A DNA stretch of 37,661 nucleotides from Bacteroidota bacterium (GTDB lineage Bacteria; Bacteroidota; Bacteroidia; B-17B0; Aurantibacillaceae). The DNA lies in the NCBI GenBank assembly GCA_030681615.1, contig JAUXSA010000133.1, positions 1 through 37,661 of the forward strand, written 5' to 3'. Position numbers and translations under genes: made by a program. Shown in pieces: positions 16,695 through 25,544 of the stretch. A model generated the notes under the pieces. It saw only the letters and a program-made list of their open reading frames with translations, made no database searches and was not told where the DNA came from. The number at the start of each line of letters is the position of its first letter. Position 1 is the stretch's first letter.

Positions 16695-19600
16695 TTATCT
16701 GTGTCCTGTAAGTTCTTCATCAACACCTTCTATGGTGTTGCAGTGATACAGGCGTTCGTGTTTCGTTTTTAATTTTTCAACCTTACCACCTTTTTGTTTT
16801 TCAAATAATAATTTTGCAATTATCCTGGCTCTTTCTGTTTTAATATATTGCTTCAATTTTTCATCCTCTTCCCTGTCAAAATAAATTTGCCCGTCAATTA
16901 TTGTTTTGTCTGCAATTGCATAAACACTCATTGGATTATCTGTCCACAAAACAAGATCGGCCACTTTACCAACTTTAATGCTGCCCACTTTATCATCTAT
17001 ATGTAACATTTTAGCAGGGTTTAATGTCACTAATTTTAAGGCTTCTGTTTCTGTTAATCCACCGTACTTAATTGCCTTTGCAGCTTCCTGGTTCAATCGG
17101 CGGGCCATCTCTGCATCATCACTATTTATAGAAGTATTCACTCCCATTCTTGTTAATATAGCGGCGTTGTATGGAATGGCTTCTATTACCTCATTCTTAT
17201 ATGCCCACCAATCCGCAAAAGTCGATGCGTTAGCACCATGAGCTTTCATTTTATCAGCTACTTTATATCCTTCTAAAATGTGCGTGAATGTATTTACTTT
17301 AAAACCAAAACTATCTGCCACATGCATCAACATATTTATTTCACTTTGTACATAACTGTGGCAAGTAATAAAACGTTTTTTATTTAATATCTCCGCAAGA
17401 GCTTCCAATTCAAGATCTTTGCGGGGTGTTATAATTTTATTCTTTTCAATATCTTTTGGATTTAGTTTTGAAAACCCTTGCCATTGCAGATCATATTCTT
17501 TAGCGCGCGAAAAATAATCATTGTAAACCTGTTCAACTCCCATTCTTGATTGAGGAAAACGAACGGAGTTATGATCGCCCCAATTACTTTGTTTTACATT
17601 TTCTCCCAATGCAAATTTTATAAATCCATCTGCCTTTTCATATTTAAGATCTTCTGCCGTATGACCCCACCTTAATTTGATCAAAACACTTTGCCCACCT
17701 ATAGGATTTGCTGATCCATGTAATAATTGCGAAGTAGTAACGCCACCAGAAAGCTGACGATAGATATTTATGTCTTCAGGATTTAAAACATCACCCATTC
17801 TAACTTCTGCACTACTTGCCTGTGTACCTTCGTTAACACCTGCAGTTAAAGCAATATGACTATGCTCATCAATAATTCCAGGTGTTAAATGTTTTCCTTG
17901 CGCATCAATAATTTTAGCGAAAGCCATTTTAGGAGCATCAATGTTCTTTGCAATACGCACAATTTTTCCTTCAACAACATACACATCATGATCTACCAAA
18001 ACACTATCGCCACTATTTGTCCAAACTGTTGCATTCTTTATTAAAATAGCCGAATAGCGATTCTTAAATTTATTCCACTGGTCTTTAAAAAGACCTTGCT
18101 CTTCTGGCAAAGGCTCTCCAAAAGCATTAAACGGATAAATGACCTTTCCCAATTCTATTTTTTTATCGATAGGTTTTGGTTTGGTGGTTGTATCTACAGC
18201 TGATTCAAATGTCAATTTAAAATCAAACCAATCGCCATTAGCAGATTGTGCTTTACCTTCAAAAAATTTATTTTCTAAATTATAATTTCCACTGCCACGA
18301 ATTGATTTGGTAGAATCATAAGAAAAGCTAAAAGAAATAAAGTTATTTGAAAATGAATAGTTTAAATTTTTCTTTGTTGTATCAATAGTGATCTTTGCCT
18401 GTGGCATATAAACGTCGCCTGAGAATTTAACTTTAAAATTTTTATCAGGCGTACTTAAAACATAATTTCCACGTATATCAGGCGCATTTATATCTGAAAA
18501 AACAGTTGGCTCACCCGCAACCCATGTTTGCATAATACTCGCTTCATTATCAAAAATTGATCTGTTACTAATAAAAAAATTAGCGAGTAACCCTTTTTTT
18601 AACGCGCCAACTTTATCCTGCACATTTATAAACGTTGCAGGATTTATGGTTAAAGCTTTTAAAGCAGTTTTTTCAGAAAGCCCATATTTCACAGCTTTTC
18701 TGAGGTTATTTAAGAACTGGCTTTTCTCTTTAAGATCAGCAGAAGTTAAACAAAACTGAATAAAAGATTTTTCAAAAGCCGCTGGATTTGTAGGCGCTAA
18801 TTCCCAATGTTTAAGATCCGCCAACGAAACCGCTTCTGCATCAAAAGGATCTTCTACGTCATACGCAATTGGAAAATTTAAAGGCACAATATATTTTAAT
18901 TGTGTATTCTGAATATCGTTTATCCTTTGGTATTCATTTCCTCCCGCTTTGATAATATATTTTACACCAAACTCATTACCAATTTTAGCTGCCCTTAATG
19001 CGTTATACTTATCATTGGCTTCAAGAATACATGGCAGCTCTTTTAGTTTATTAAATGCTTCTAAAGAAATATTATACTCTGTTTTATTTTTATTTTGTCC
19101 ATACCACAATGCATCGTAATAAGTTTGTCGTAATAATGCAATGCAACCTGTTAAAGAACTTGGGTAATCCTGGGTAGAAGTACCTTTTGATAAAGAATAA
19201 AAGCCGGCGGCTTTATCCATAATAATGCTTTCGTTCTCGTTCTTATTATTTAAATTCACAAATACACCAGATCCTCTTACAATTCCATCCTTAGGACAAG
19301 AGACAACAGCGCCAAAACCAATTTTCTTTAACTCCTCGGCTTTATCTTTATTTAAAACAAAAAATTTATAGCTTTCAATATCTGCTTTTATGGCCTGGTT
19401 CCAGCCATAAGCGCCCTTCATGTTACTCTCCATTTGAGGCGAACCGGCAGGACGATGATGGCCGCCGGTATTAACAGGTTTTGTTTCCTGAAGACCATAA
19501 TCCGAATAAAGATCAATAAATGAAGGGTAAATGAATTTTCCATTCAGATCATAAACAATAGCATTTTTTGGCACCTCTAATTTTTCAGCTGCATTTATAA

Positions 19601-19790
19601 TTTTACCATCCTGTATTAAAAGAGTTCCCTTTTTAATAACGGTTTCAAAATCAATGTAAATGGTAGCGTTCACAAAAGCATAAATGCTGTGTGTATTAAA
19701 TGGGGCGCCATTTGTGGGAAAAGTAGATTGCCCGAAAAAATTACAATTTAAAAAATTTAATACTAAAAGTAGTGCGCTTATTCTTTTCAT
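16695..19790 (-). CDS. large secreted tandem amidohydrolase
   Basis: A 1031-residue protein with a signal peptide (MKRISALLLVLNFLNCNFFG). The N-terminal half (about 30-430) has amidohydrolase composite-domain features, but its HxH position reads YSD (PSFIDLYSDYG), so it is likely non-catalytic. A beta-rich linker (about 430-560) follows. The C-terminal half (about 580-980) is intact: His643 and His645 in PGIIDEHSHIAL, further metal-ligand candidates in TCHSYVQSEI and THILEGYKV, and the catalytic-type acidic pair INSDDAEMA. It ends with the typical GKVADLVLW block. Related proteins are imidazolonepropionase-like or peptidase-associated hydrolases of the periplasm; the substrate is unknown. It heads an operon with the second amidohydrolase gene and pdxA. 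Confidence 0.88.
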   Translation of the reverse strand: MKRISALLLVLNFLNCNFFGQSTFPTNGAPFNTHSIYAFVNATIYIDFETVIKKGTLLIQDGKIINAAEKLEVPKNAIVYDLNGKFIYPSFIDLYSDYGLQETKPVNTGGHHRPAGSPQMESNMKGAYGWNQAIKADIESYKFFVLNKDKAEELKKIGFGAVVSCPKDGIVRGSGVFVNLNNKNENESIIMDKAAGFYSLSKGTSTQDYPSSLTGCIALLRQTYYDALWYGQNKNKTEYNISLEAFNKLKELPCILEANDKYNALRAAKIGNEFGVKYIIKAGGNEYQRINDIQNTQLKYIVPLNFPIAYDVEDPFDAEAVSLADLKHWELAPTNPAAFEKSFIQFCLTSADLKEKSQFLNNLRKAVKYGLSEKTALKALTINPATFINVQDKVGALKKGLLANFFISNRSIFDNEASIMQTWVAGEPTVFSDINAPDIRGNYVLSTPDKNFKVKFSGDVYMPQAKITIDTTKKNLNYSFSNNFISFSFSYDSTKSIRGSGNYNLENKFFEGKAQSANGDWFDFKLTFESAVDTTTKPKPIDKKIELGKVIYPFNAFGEPLPEEQGLFKDQWNKFKNRYSAILIKNATVWTNSGDSVLVDHDVYVVEGKIVRIAKNIDAPKMAFAKIIDAQGKHLTPGIIDEHSHIALTAGVNEGTQASSAEVRMGDVLNPEDINIYRQLSGGVTTSQLLHGSANPIGGQSVLIKLRWGHTAEDLKYEKADGFIKFALGENVKQSNWGDHNSVRFPQSRMGVEQVYNDYFSRAKEYDLQWQGFSKLNPKDIEKNKIITPRKDLELEALAEILNKKRFITCHSYVQSEINMLMHVADSFGFKVNTFTHILEGYKVADKMKAHGANASTFADWWAYKNEVIEAIPYNAAILTRMGVNTSINSDDAEMARRLNQEAAKAIKYGGLTETEALKLVTLNPAKMLHIDDKVGSIKVGKVADLVLWTDNPMSVYAIADKTIIDGQIYFDREEDEKLKQYIKTERARIIAKLLFEKQKGGKVEKLKTKHERLYHCNTIEGVDEELTGHR

Positions 19791-19858
19791 TAACGGGATA
19801 ATTTATTAATAGTTATTTATGATCTTTCTACCTAATAGCCTTTCAATTCATAAACCCT

Positions 19859-19866
19859 CAAATTTA
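19859..19866 (-). promoter_or_regulatory. -7 box (TAAATTTG) of the amidohydrolase-pdxA operon
   Basis: The minus strand reads TAAATTTG, an exact TAnnTTTG match, giving a leader of about 60 nt to the ATG at 19790. The -33 element is not clear. It lies in the divergent region shared with the SirB2-cytochrome gene. Confidence 0.4.
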
Positions 19867-19947
19867 AACAGATTTACCAAAATTACTAACTCTTATTTGC
19901 ATTTTATTCTGCCTTTTATTGCTATTTTTACGGTAAATATCCATATT

Positions 19948-20577
19948 ATGTATAAAGGTTTTTTACACACCCATTATTTAGTAGTCAGTCTTTTTTTATT
20001 GCTTTATGTTATTAAAACTGTACTCCTGTTAAGCAACAAAACAGACCTCCTTAAAACGTTCTCGAAAAAGACAAAACTTTTTGAGATCATCATCAGTTTT
20101 TTGTTCTTACTTACTGGTATTTACTTAATGACACAGATACCATACGGCGGTAAATATGATTATTTATTATGGATAAAACTGGTAATGATATTTGCCTCTA
20201 TACCTATTGCGGTTATTGGTTTTAGAAGATCCAATAAAATGCTTGCGGCTTTAAGTTTATTAATGATCACTGGTAGCTTTGGCCTGGGCGAGGTTTATCA
20301 TAAAAAGAAAGGAATTGCAAAAGAGATGGATACCACTACACCACTTGCAGCTAATGATGGTAAAGCTTTATACGAAGCCAATTGTACATTGTGTCATGGT
20401 GCCGATGGAAAACTGGGCATGTCAGGCGCTAAAGACCTTACAACTTCTGTAATGGATCTTGCTGCTATTAAAGAAATAATTATTCATGGCAAAGGCGCTA
20501 TGCCTGCCGCACAAGTTAACGCAGAGCAAGCAACAGCAATTGCCGCTTATGTTAACGATCAAATAAAAGGGCACTAA
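19948..20577 (+). CDS. SirB2-like membrane domain fused to cytochrome c
   Basis: From the ATG at 19948 the protein has 209 residues. The open frame continues upstream to 19819, but those extra 43 residues look non-family, while MYKGFLHTHYLVVSLFLLLY is the expected start of a SirB2 domain. About four membrane helices occupy residues 5-125. A short linker follows, then a small class I cytochrome c domain with CTLCHG (Cys146, Cys149, His150) and a distal Met in KGAMPA as likely sixth ligand. The haem domain should lie in the periplasm. SirB2 itself has no settled function; the fusion suggests a membrane electron-transfer or oxidase-assembly role. The hflX gene follows after seven bases. Confidence 0.82.
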   Translation: MYKGFLHTHYLVVSLFLLLYVIKTVLLLSNKTDLLKTFSKKTKLFEIIISFLFLLTGIYLMTQIPYGGKYDYLLWIKLVMIFASIPIAVIGFRRSNKMLAALSLLMITGSFGLGEVYHKKKGIAKEMDTTTPLAANDGKALYEANCTLCHGADGKLGMSGAKDLTTSVMDLAAIKEIIIHGKGAMPAAQVNAEQATAIAAYVNDQIKGH

Positions 20578-20584
20578 AAAATTA

Positions 20585-21781
20585 ATGAAAGAAACCAACT
20601 CCACAGCAATACCAACGCACACCTGTGTTTTAATGGGTGTTATAAATAAGTTACAGGACGACGGACTTGCAAAAGAATACTTAGATGAACTTGCCTTTTT
20701 AGCCGAGACCTATGGCCTTGAGACCAAAAAAACATTTACGCAAAAATTAGAGAAACCAGATAAAGCTACTTTTATTGGCAAAGGAAAGGTAAGTGAAATT
20801 AAAAATTATGTTCTCGAAAATAAAATAGACGTTGTGATCTTTGACGACGAGCTTTCGCCTTCGCAACAACGTAACCTGGAAAAAGAATTTGGTAAAAAAA
20901 TATTAGACCGTACTACTTTAATTCTTGAAATCTTCGAACAACGCGCACAAACTGCGCACGCAAAAACGCAAGTACAATTAGCGCAATACCAATACATGCT
21001 TCCACGCTTAACCGGTATGTGGACCCACTTAGAGCGACAACGTGGTGGAACCGGAACCCGTGGCGGAGCTGGTGAAAAAGAAATTGAAACAGATAGAAGG
21101 ATAGTAAGGGATAAAATTGCCTTATTAAAAGAAAGATTAAAAGAAATAGATAAACAAATGGCCACCCAGCGTAAGAACCGCGGCGAGTTAATTCGTGTGG
21201 CTTTGGTTGGTTATACAAATGTGGGCAAAAGCACCATTATGAATTTATTAAGCAAAAGCACTGTTTTTGCCGAAAATAAATTATTTGCCACGCTTGATAC
21301 TACGGTTAGAAAAGTGACCATTGACAATGTTTTTTTTCTATTAAGCGATACCGTTGGATTTATACGAAAATTGCCTACAGAATTAGTTGAAAGTTTTAAA
21401 TCTACTTTAGATGAAGTGCGCGAAGCCGATCTTCTTATTCATGTAGTAGATATCTCGCACAAAAATTTTGAAGACCATTTAAATGTTGTAAAACAAACCC
21501 TGCAGGACATTGGTGCAGGTGATAAACCTGTTATTTTGGTGTTCAATAAGATCGACGCTTTTACCTATACAAAAAAAGATGATGATGATCTTACACCAAC
21601 AACGCGCGAAAATTTATCATTAGAAGATATTAAAAATACCTGGATGAAAAGCCTTAATAACCCGTGTTTATTTATTAGTGCGCAAACCAAAGAGAACATT
21701 GAGGAGCTAAAGAAAACGGTTTACGACCTCGTAAAAGAAATGCATATTAAGCGTTATCCATACCACAATTTATTATACTAA
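20585..21781 (+). CDS. hflX: GTPase HflX
   Basis: HflX is a ribosome-associated GTPase that splits stalled or heat-damaged ribosomes. The 398-residue protein has the HflX N-terminal domain (KATFIGKGKVSEIKNYV and VIFDDELSPSQQRNLEK), a GlyGly-rich linker (GGTGTRGGAGEKEIE) and a G domain. In the G domain G1 is GYTNVGKST, G3 is DTVGF and G4 is NKID. An insertion between G4 and the C-terminal helices is acidic (KKDDDDLTPTTRE). It lies seven bases after the cytochrome fusion gene. The stop shares one base with the GNAT start (TAATG). Confidence 0.96.
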   Translation: MKETNSTAIPTHTCVLMGVINKLQDDGLAKEYLDELAFLAETYGLETKKTFTQKLEKPDKATFIGKGKVSEIKNYVLENKIDVVIFDDELSPSQQRNLEKEFGKKILDRTTLILEIFEQRAQTAHAKTQVQLAQYQYMLPRLTGMWTHLERQRGGTGTRGGAGEKEIETDRRIVRDKIALLKERLKEIDKQMATQRKNRGELIRVALVGYTNVGKSTIMNLLSKSTVFAENKLFATLDTTVRKVTIDNVFFLLSDTVGFIRKLPTELVESFKSTLDEVREADLLIHVVDISHKNFEDHLNVVKQTLQDIGAGDKPVILVFNKIDAFTYTKKDDDDLTPTTRENLSLEDIKNTWMKSLNNPCLFISAQTKENIEELKKTVYDLVKEMHIKRYPYHNLLY

Positions 21782-22278
21782 TGCAGGTTGAATTTATACA
21801 TGCAACTATTAACGATCTTCCAAAGATCGTAGCAACATATAATTCAACAGTTGCTTCGCGATTGGTTACTGCAGATCTTGAGCCGGTTAGCAACGAAAGT
21901 AAATTAGACTGGTTCAATGCACATTCTCCGGAGCGCAGGCCACTTTGGTTAGTAATAATGGACAATGAATACTCCGGTTGGATGAGTTTTAATTCGTTTT
22001 ACGGCCGCCCTGCATATGATGGCACTGTTGAAGTAAGCATTTATTTAGAAGAAAAAGCAAGAGGAAAAGGTTTAGGTAAACTCTGTTTACAAAAAGCAAT
22101 TGATGTTTCTCCATCTCTAAAGATCCACTCGCTTTTAGGTTTTATTTTTGGTCATAACGAACCGAGTTTAAAACTATTTTACCAATTCGGTTTCCAAAAA
22201 TGGGCACACTTACCCGCTATTGCTAATATGGACGGAATTATGCGCGACCTTATTATTCTTGGCAAAAAGACGGTTTAA
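21781..22278 (+). CDS. GNAT N-acetyltransferase (phosphinothricin-acetyltransferase-like)
   Basis: A 165-residue GCN5-related acetyltransferase. The acetyl-CoA pyrophosphate-binding loop is visible as VSIYLEEKARGKGLGKLCLQ, and IFGHNEPSLKLFYQFGFQKW is the standard C-terminal block. The opening (IHATINDLPKIVATYNSTV) and the overall pattern resemble phosphinothricin/methionine-sulfoximine acetyltransferases. The actual acceptor is unknown, as such annotations often do not reflect the physiological substrate. Its ATG overlaps the hflX stop by one base, so translation is coupled. Confidence 0.85.
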   Translation: MQVEFIHATINDLPKIVATYNSTVASRLVTADLEPVSNESKLDWFNAHSPERRPLWLVIMDNEYSGWMSFNSFYGRPAYDGTVEVSIYLEEKARGKGLGKLCLQKAIDVSPSLKIHSLLGFIFGHNEPSLKLFYQFGFQKWAHLPAIANMDGIMRDLIILGKKTV

Positions 22279-22328
22279 ATTGATTTGGGATATTTTGAGT
22301 ATTTAAGTAAATTGCGGGTAATTATCCC

Positions 22329-23222
22329 ATGTCATTCTTCTCAGAAATAGCTCATGAATTTTCATCTCAAAACACACAGTTTTGGAATTACACAAAAGAT
22401 AGCTTAAAACATCCAGCACTTAAAAATGTATATTATGCGGTTCTGCTAGCCTACTTGTTTTGCTTTTTTCTTGAAGTAGTGCTTCCAAAGCAACGCAAAC
22501 ATGGTGTTATGTCACGCAAATATTTTTGGCAGGATACATTTTATGTTTTATTTAACGACTTGCTTTTAAACGTATTGGGCTTTTTTGCATTATGCGCAGT
22601 TACCGAATTTGTGCTTTTAAAATTTTTACTTCTATTCGATATTCATAGTTTAAAAGTTACAGATATCACACACCTCAATCCGCTTTTACAGATCCTTATC
22701 ATGTTCATTTTGCAGGATTTTTGCGAATATGTAGCTCATATTTTTTTACACCGTTCCAATTTTTTCTGGGAATTTCACAAGATCCATCATGCCCAGGAAG
22801 AGCTCGGCGCAGCTTCAACCCGCCATTTTCACTGGGTTGAAATGCTGGTGTTTAAACCCCTGATCTATATCCCGTTTGCCTTAATAGGTTATTCTGCTGT
22901 AGATTATTTCCTTTTTCAAATAACGGTTCAAAATGTTTGGGGTTTTTTTACGCACACCAATATAAAAGTAAGGTGGGGTTGGTTAAATTATATTTTTAAT
23001 ACCCCCGAAACCCATGCCTGGCACCATGCCAAAAACATTGACAAAAAATACGGTGTAAATTTTGCCTCTATCCTTAATATTTGGGATCTTATGTTTGGGC
23101 ATTTTTATTTACCAAAAGGCAAACAGCCAATTTTGGGCGTTGAAGGCGGTAAAGAAGTACCCAATACATTCATCGGGCAGTTCTTTTACCCGTTTAAGAA
23201 ACATTTCGGTAAGAAAAAGTAA
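22329..23222 (+). CDS. sterol desaturase/fatty-acid hydroxylase family membrane di-iron enzyme
   Basis: A 297-residue integral membrane protein. Histidine clusters of the family are present: HIFLHR and FHKIHH in the HRSNFFWEFHKIHHAQEE region, RHFHW, and HAWHHA near the C-terminus. These bind the di-iron centre that uses O2 to hydroxylate or desaturate lipids. Four to six membrane helices surround them. In Bacteroidota such proteins hydroxylate carotenoid, fatty-acid or sphingolipid-like substrates; nothing here identifies which. It begins 50 bases after the GNAT gene and is about 3 kb from the lipid cluster. A functional link is possible but not shown. Confidence 0.85.
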   Translation: MSFFSEIAHEFSSQNTQFWNYTKDSLKHPALKNVYYAVLLAYLFCFFLEVVLPKQRKHGVMSRKYFWQDTFYVLFNDLLLNVLGFFALCAVTEFVLLKFLLLFDIHSLKVTDITHLNPLLQILIMFILQDFCEYVAHIFLHRSNFFWEFHKIHHAQEELGAASTRHFHWVEMLVFKPLIYIPFALIGYSAVDYFLFQITVQNVWGFFTHTNIKVRWGWLNYIFNTPETHAWHHAKNIDKKYGVNFASILNIWDLMFGHFYLPKGKQPILGVEGGKEVPNTFIGQFFYPFKKHFGKKK

Positions 23223-23284
23223 AATCTTATATTTAACTTACATTCTCATTAAAATTGTTATTAAATTTAGTGCTTGTAACAGAT

Positions 23285-24481
23285 ATGACACACTTATCAA
23301 ACAGAGTAAATAAAATATCCGAATCGCAAACAATTGCGATGGCGCGAAAAAGTCGCGAATTAAAAGCAGCCGGAATTGATATTATTAGTTTAAGTTTAGG
23401 CGAACCCGACTTTTCTACTCCACAAATTATTAAGGATACTGCAAAAAAAGCTATAGATGAAAATTTTAGTTATTATACACATGTATCAGGCTATCTCGAA
23501 TTAAGAGAAGCAATTTGCGGAAAATTTAAACGTGATAATAACCTTGTTTATACACCCGATCAAATTGTAGTTTCAACCGGCGCAAAACAAAGTATTGCAA
23601 ATGCTGTATTGTGTTTAATTAATCCAGGCGACGAAGTAATTGTACCGGCACCTTTTTGGGTAAGCTATTTGGAAATATTAAAATTGGCGGAAGGAACCCC
23701 GGTAATTGTTGATACAAAAATTGATGCAGATTTTAAAATAACGTCAGCACAATTAGAAAAAGCCATTACACCTAAATCAAGATTGATCATGTTAAGTACA
23801 CCCTGCAACCCAACTGGCAGTGTGTATACCAAAGCAGAATTAAAAGCTTTGGCAGAAGTTGTTGCAAAACACGAAGAGTTATATATTCTCAGCGACGAGA
23901 TCTACGAACATATTAATTTTGTTGGTGGCCATGAAAGTTTTGCCCAATTTGATTTTATAAAAGAGCGCGTTATTACTATTAATGGTGTTTCAAAAGGTTT
24001 TGCTATGACAGGCTGGCGCGGAGGAATTATGGCTGCACCAAAATGGATAGCACAAGCTTGTGATAAAATGCAGGGTCAATTTACATCTGCCACTTGCAGC
24101 ATTACACAAAAAGCTATGCACAAGGCAATGGAACTGGATTATGACACTTATATAAAACCAATGCGCGATGCTTTCTTAAAACGCCGCGACCTTGTATTAA
24201 GTTTAATGAAAGAGATACCGGGATTAAAGACTAACGTTCCGCAGGGTGCCTTTTATGTTTATCCTGAAGTAACTTATTATTTTGGAAAAAAGTACAAAGA
24301 TCACGTAATCAATAATGCTACCGATCTTTCTCTTTATTTGTTGGATGAAGGTCATTTGGCACTTGTGCCCGGTGCTGCCTTTGGTGATGATATTTATATT
24401 CGCTTTTCTTATGCCACCAGCGAAGAGAACTTAAAAGAAGCTTTAAAAAGAATGAAAGAAGCTTTAGCAAAACTTCAATAA
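23285..24481 (+). CDS. aspartate/aromatic aminotransferase, class I PLP enzyme
   Basis: A PLP-dependent aminotransferase of 398 residues from the ATG at 23285. The frame can be extended to a TTG at 23255, but the family normally begins near LSNRVNKISESQTIAMARKS. Key motifs are SLGEPDFSTP, CNPTGSVY, SDEIYEHI and the Schiff-base lysine in GVSKGFAMTGWRGG (Lys237). Arg of YIRFSYATS near the C-terminus binds the substrate carboxylate. This matches the AspB-type aspartate aminotransferase of Bacteroidota. The heptose-kinase gene follows after seven bases. Confidence 0.92.
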   Translation: MTHLSNRVNKISESQTIAMARKSRELKAAGIDIISLSLGEPDFSTPQIIKDTAKKAIDENFSYYTHVSGYLELREAICGKFKRDNNLVYTPDQIVVSTGAKQSIANAVLCLINPGDEVIVPAPFWVSYLEILKLAEGTPVIVDTKIDADFKITSAQLEKAITPKSRLIMLSTPCNPTGSVYTKAELKALAEVVAKHEELYILSDEIYEHINFVGGHESFAQFDFIKERVITINGVSKGFAMTGWRGGIMAAPKWIAQACDKMQGQFTSATCSITQKAMHKAMELDYDTYIKPMRDAFLKRRDLVLSLMKEIPGLKTNVPQGAFYVYPEVTYYFGKKYKDHVINNATDLSLYLLDEGHLALVPGAAFGDDIYIRFSYATSEENLKEALKRMKEALAKLQ

Positions 24482-24488
24482 TTTTGAA

Positions 24489-25505
24489 ATGAAGAAATTT
24501 TCTATAAAAAAAGAACACGTCCGCGAAATTTTCAAGTCCTTCAATAACTTAAACGTGCTAGTTATTGGCGACGTTATGATAGATAGTTATTTGTGGGGGA
24601 AAGTAAACCGTATTTCGCCAGAAGCTCCAGTACCAATTGTAGCTGTTAGCAAAAAAGAAAGAAGGTTGGGTGGTGCAGCAAATGTTGCACTAAACATACA
24701 GGCTTTAGGTGCAAATCCGATTTTATGTTCGGTAGTTGGTGTTGACTATGAAGGCTTAGCATTTTTAGATCTTTTAAGAGCGCAAAAACTAAGTCAGAAA
24801 GGTATTTTAAAATTACGTGACAGGATCACTACAGTTAAGACACGCGTAATTGGTAACAATGCGCAACTATTAAGAGTAGATGAAGAAGTTGAAGAAGACA
24901 TCGATCCATCGGATGTACAACAATTATTAACGCTTATTTCATACATTATTAACCACGATAAAATTGACGTAATAATTTTTGAGGATTATAACAAAGGTTT
25001 AATTACATCTAAACTCGTAAGTAAAGTGGTTGAGCTTGCAAAAAGCAAGAATATTCCAACCTGCGTTGATCCAAAAAAGAAAAACTTCAATACATATAAA
25101 GGCGTAAGTTTATTTAAACCAAATTTAAAAGAACTTCGTGAAGGAATTAAAATGGATGTGAGCGGCGATCACATCAACGAACTACAACGCGCTGTAAGCA
25201 GCTTTAGGGTAAAACAAAAAATGGAAACTATTTTAGTTACCCTTGCAGATAAAGGAATAATAACCAATTCACGCAAAGTAAAAGAACATTTGACCGCGCA
25301 TGTTAGAAGTATTGCCGATGTAAGTGGTGCCGGTGATACGGTTATAAGCGTTGCCGCATTATGCAGAGCATTGGAATGCCATGATATTGTAACGGCCGCT
25401 TTAGCAAATCTTGCTGGCGGACTTGTATGTGAGCAGGTTGGTGTTATTCCCATTGATAAATCTCAACTTTTTGAAGAGGCTTTAAAACTCGATATTGTAA
25501 AATAA
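24489..25505 (+). CDS. hldA: D-glycero-beta-D-manno-heptose-7-phosphate kinase (RfaE domain I)
   Basis: A 338-residue PfkB/ribokinase-family sugar kinase. It has the RfaE/HldE kinase signature VIGDVMIDSYLWGKVNRISPEAPVP at the N-terminus, LGGAANVALNIQALG, CVDPKKKNF and the anion-hole/catalytic SGAGDTVIS. It phosphorylates heptose-7-phosphate at C1 in the synthesis of ADP-heptose for LPS core or glycosylation. The C-terminal nucleotidyltransferase domain of bifunctional HldE is absent, so it is a stand-alone kinase (HldA form) and HldC should be encoded elsewhere. It lies seven bases after the aminotransferase gene and 39 before menG. Confidence 0.88.
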   Translation: MKKFSIKKEHVREIFKSFNNLNVLVIGDVMIDSYLWGKVNRISPEAPVPIVAVSKKERRLGGAANVALNIQALGANPILCSVVGVDYEGLAFLDLLRAQKLSQKGILKLRDRITTVKTRVIGNNAQLLRVDEEVEEDIDPSDVQQLLTLISYIINHDKIDVIIFEDYNKGLITSKLVSKVVELAKSKNIPTCVDPKKKNFNTYKGVSLFKPNLKELREGIKMDVSGDHINELQRAVSSFRVKQKMETILVTLADKGIITNSRKVKEHLTAHVRSIADVSGAGDTVISVAALCRALECHDIVTAALANLAGGLVCEQVGVIPIDKSQLFEEALKLDIVK

Positions 25506-25544
25506 TTTAAACTCAGAGTTAGAAGCTTTCTGAAAACCAAGACA

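Noticed and set aside
19819-19947. Upstream 43-residue extension of the SirB2-cytochrome protein
   Set aside because: The extension has no family character, and the residues from 19948 start exactly as SirB2 proteins do; the stretch also overlaps the probable divergent promoter region.
21032-21080. Gly/Arg-rich stretch in hflX as an inserted repeat
   Set aside because: The GGTGTRGGAGE loop is a normal conserved part of HflX proteins.
23255-23284. TTG start giving a ten-residue extension of the aminotransferase
   Set aside because: The ATG at 23285 gives the usual family N-terminus, and the extension is a short hydrophobic leader not expected of a cytosolic aminotransferase.
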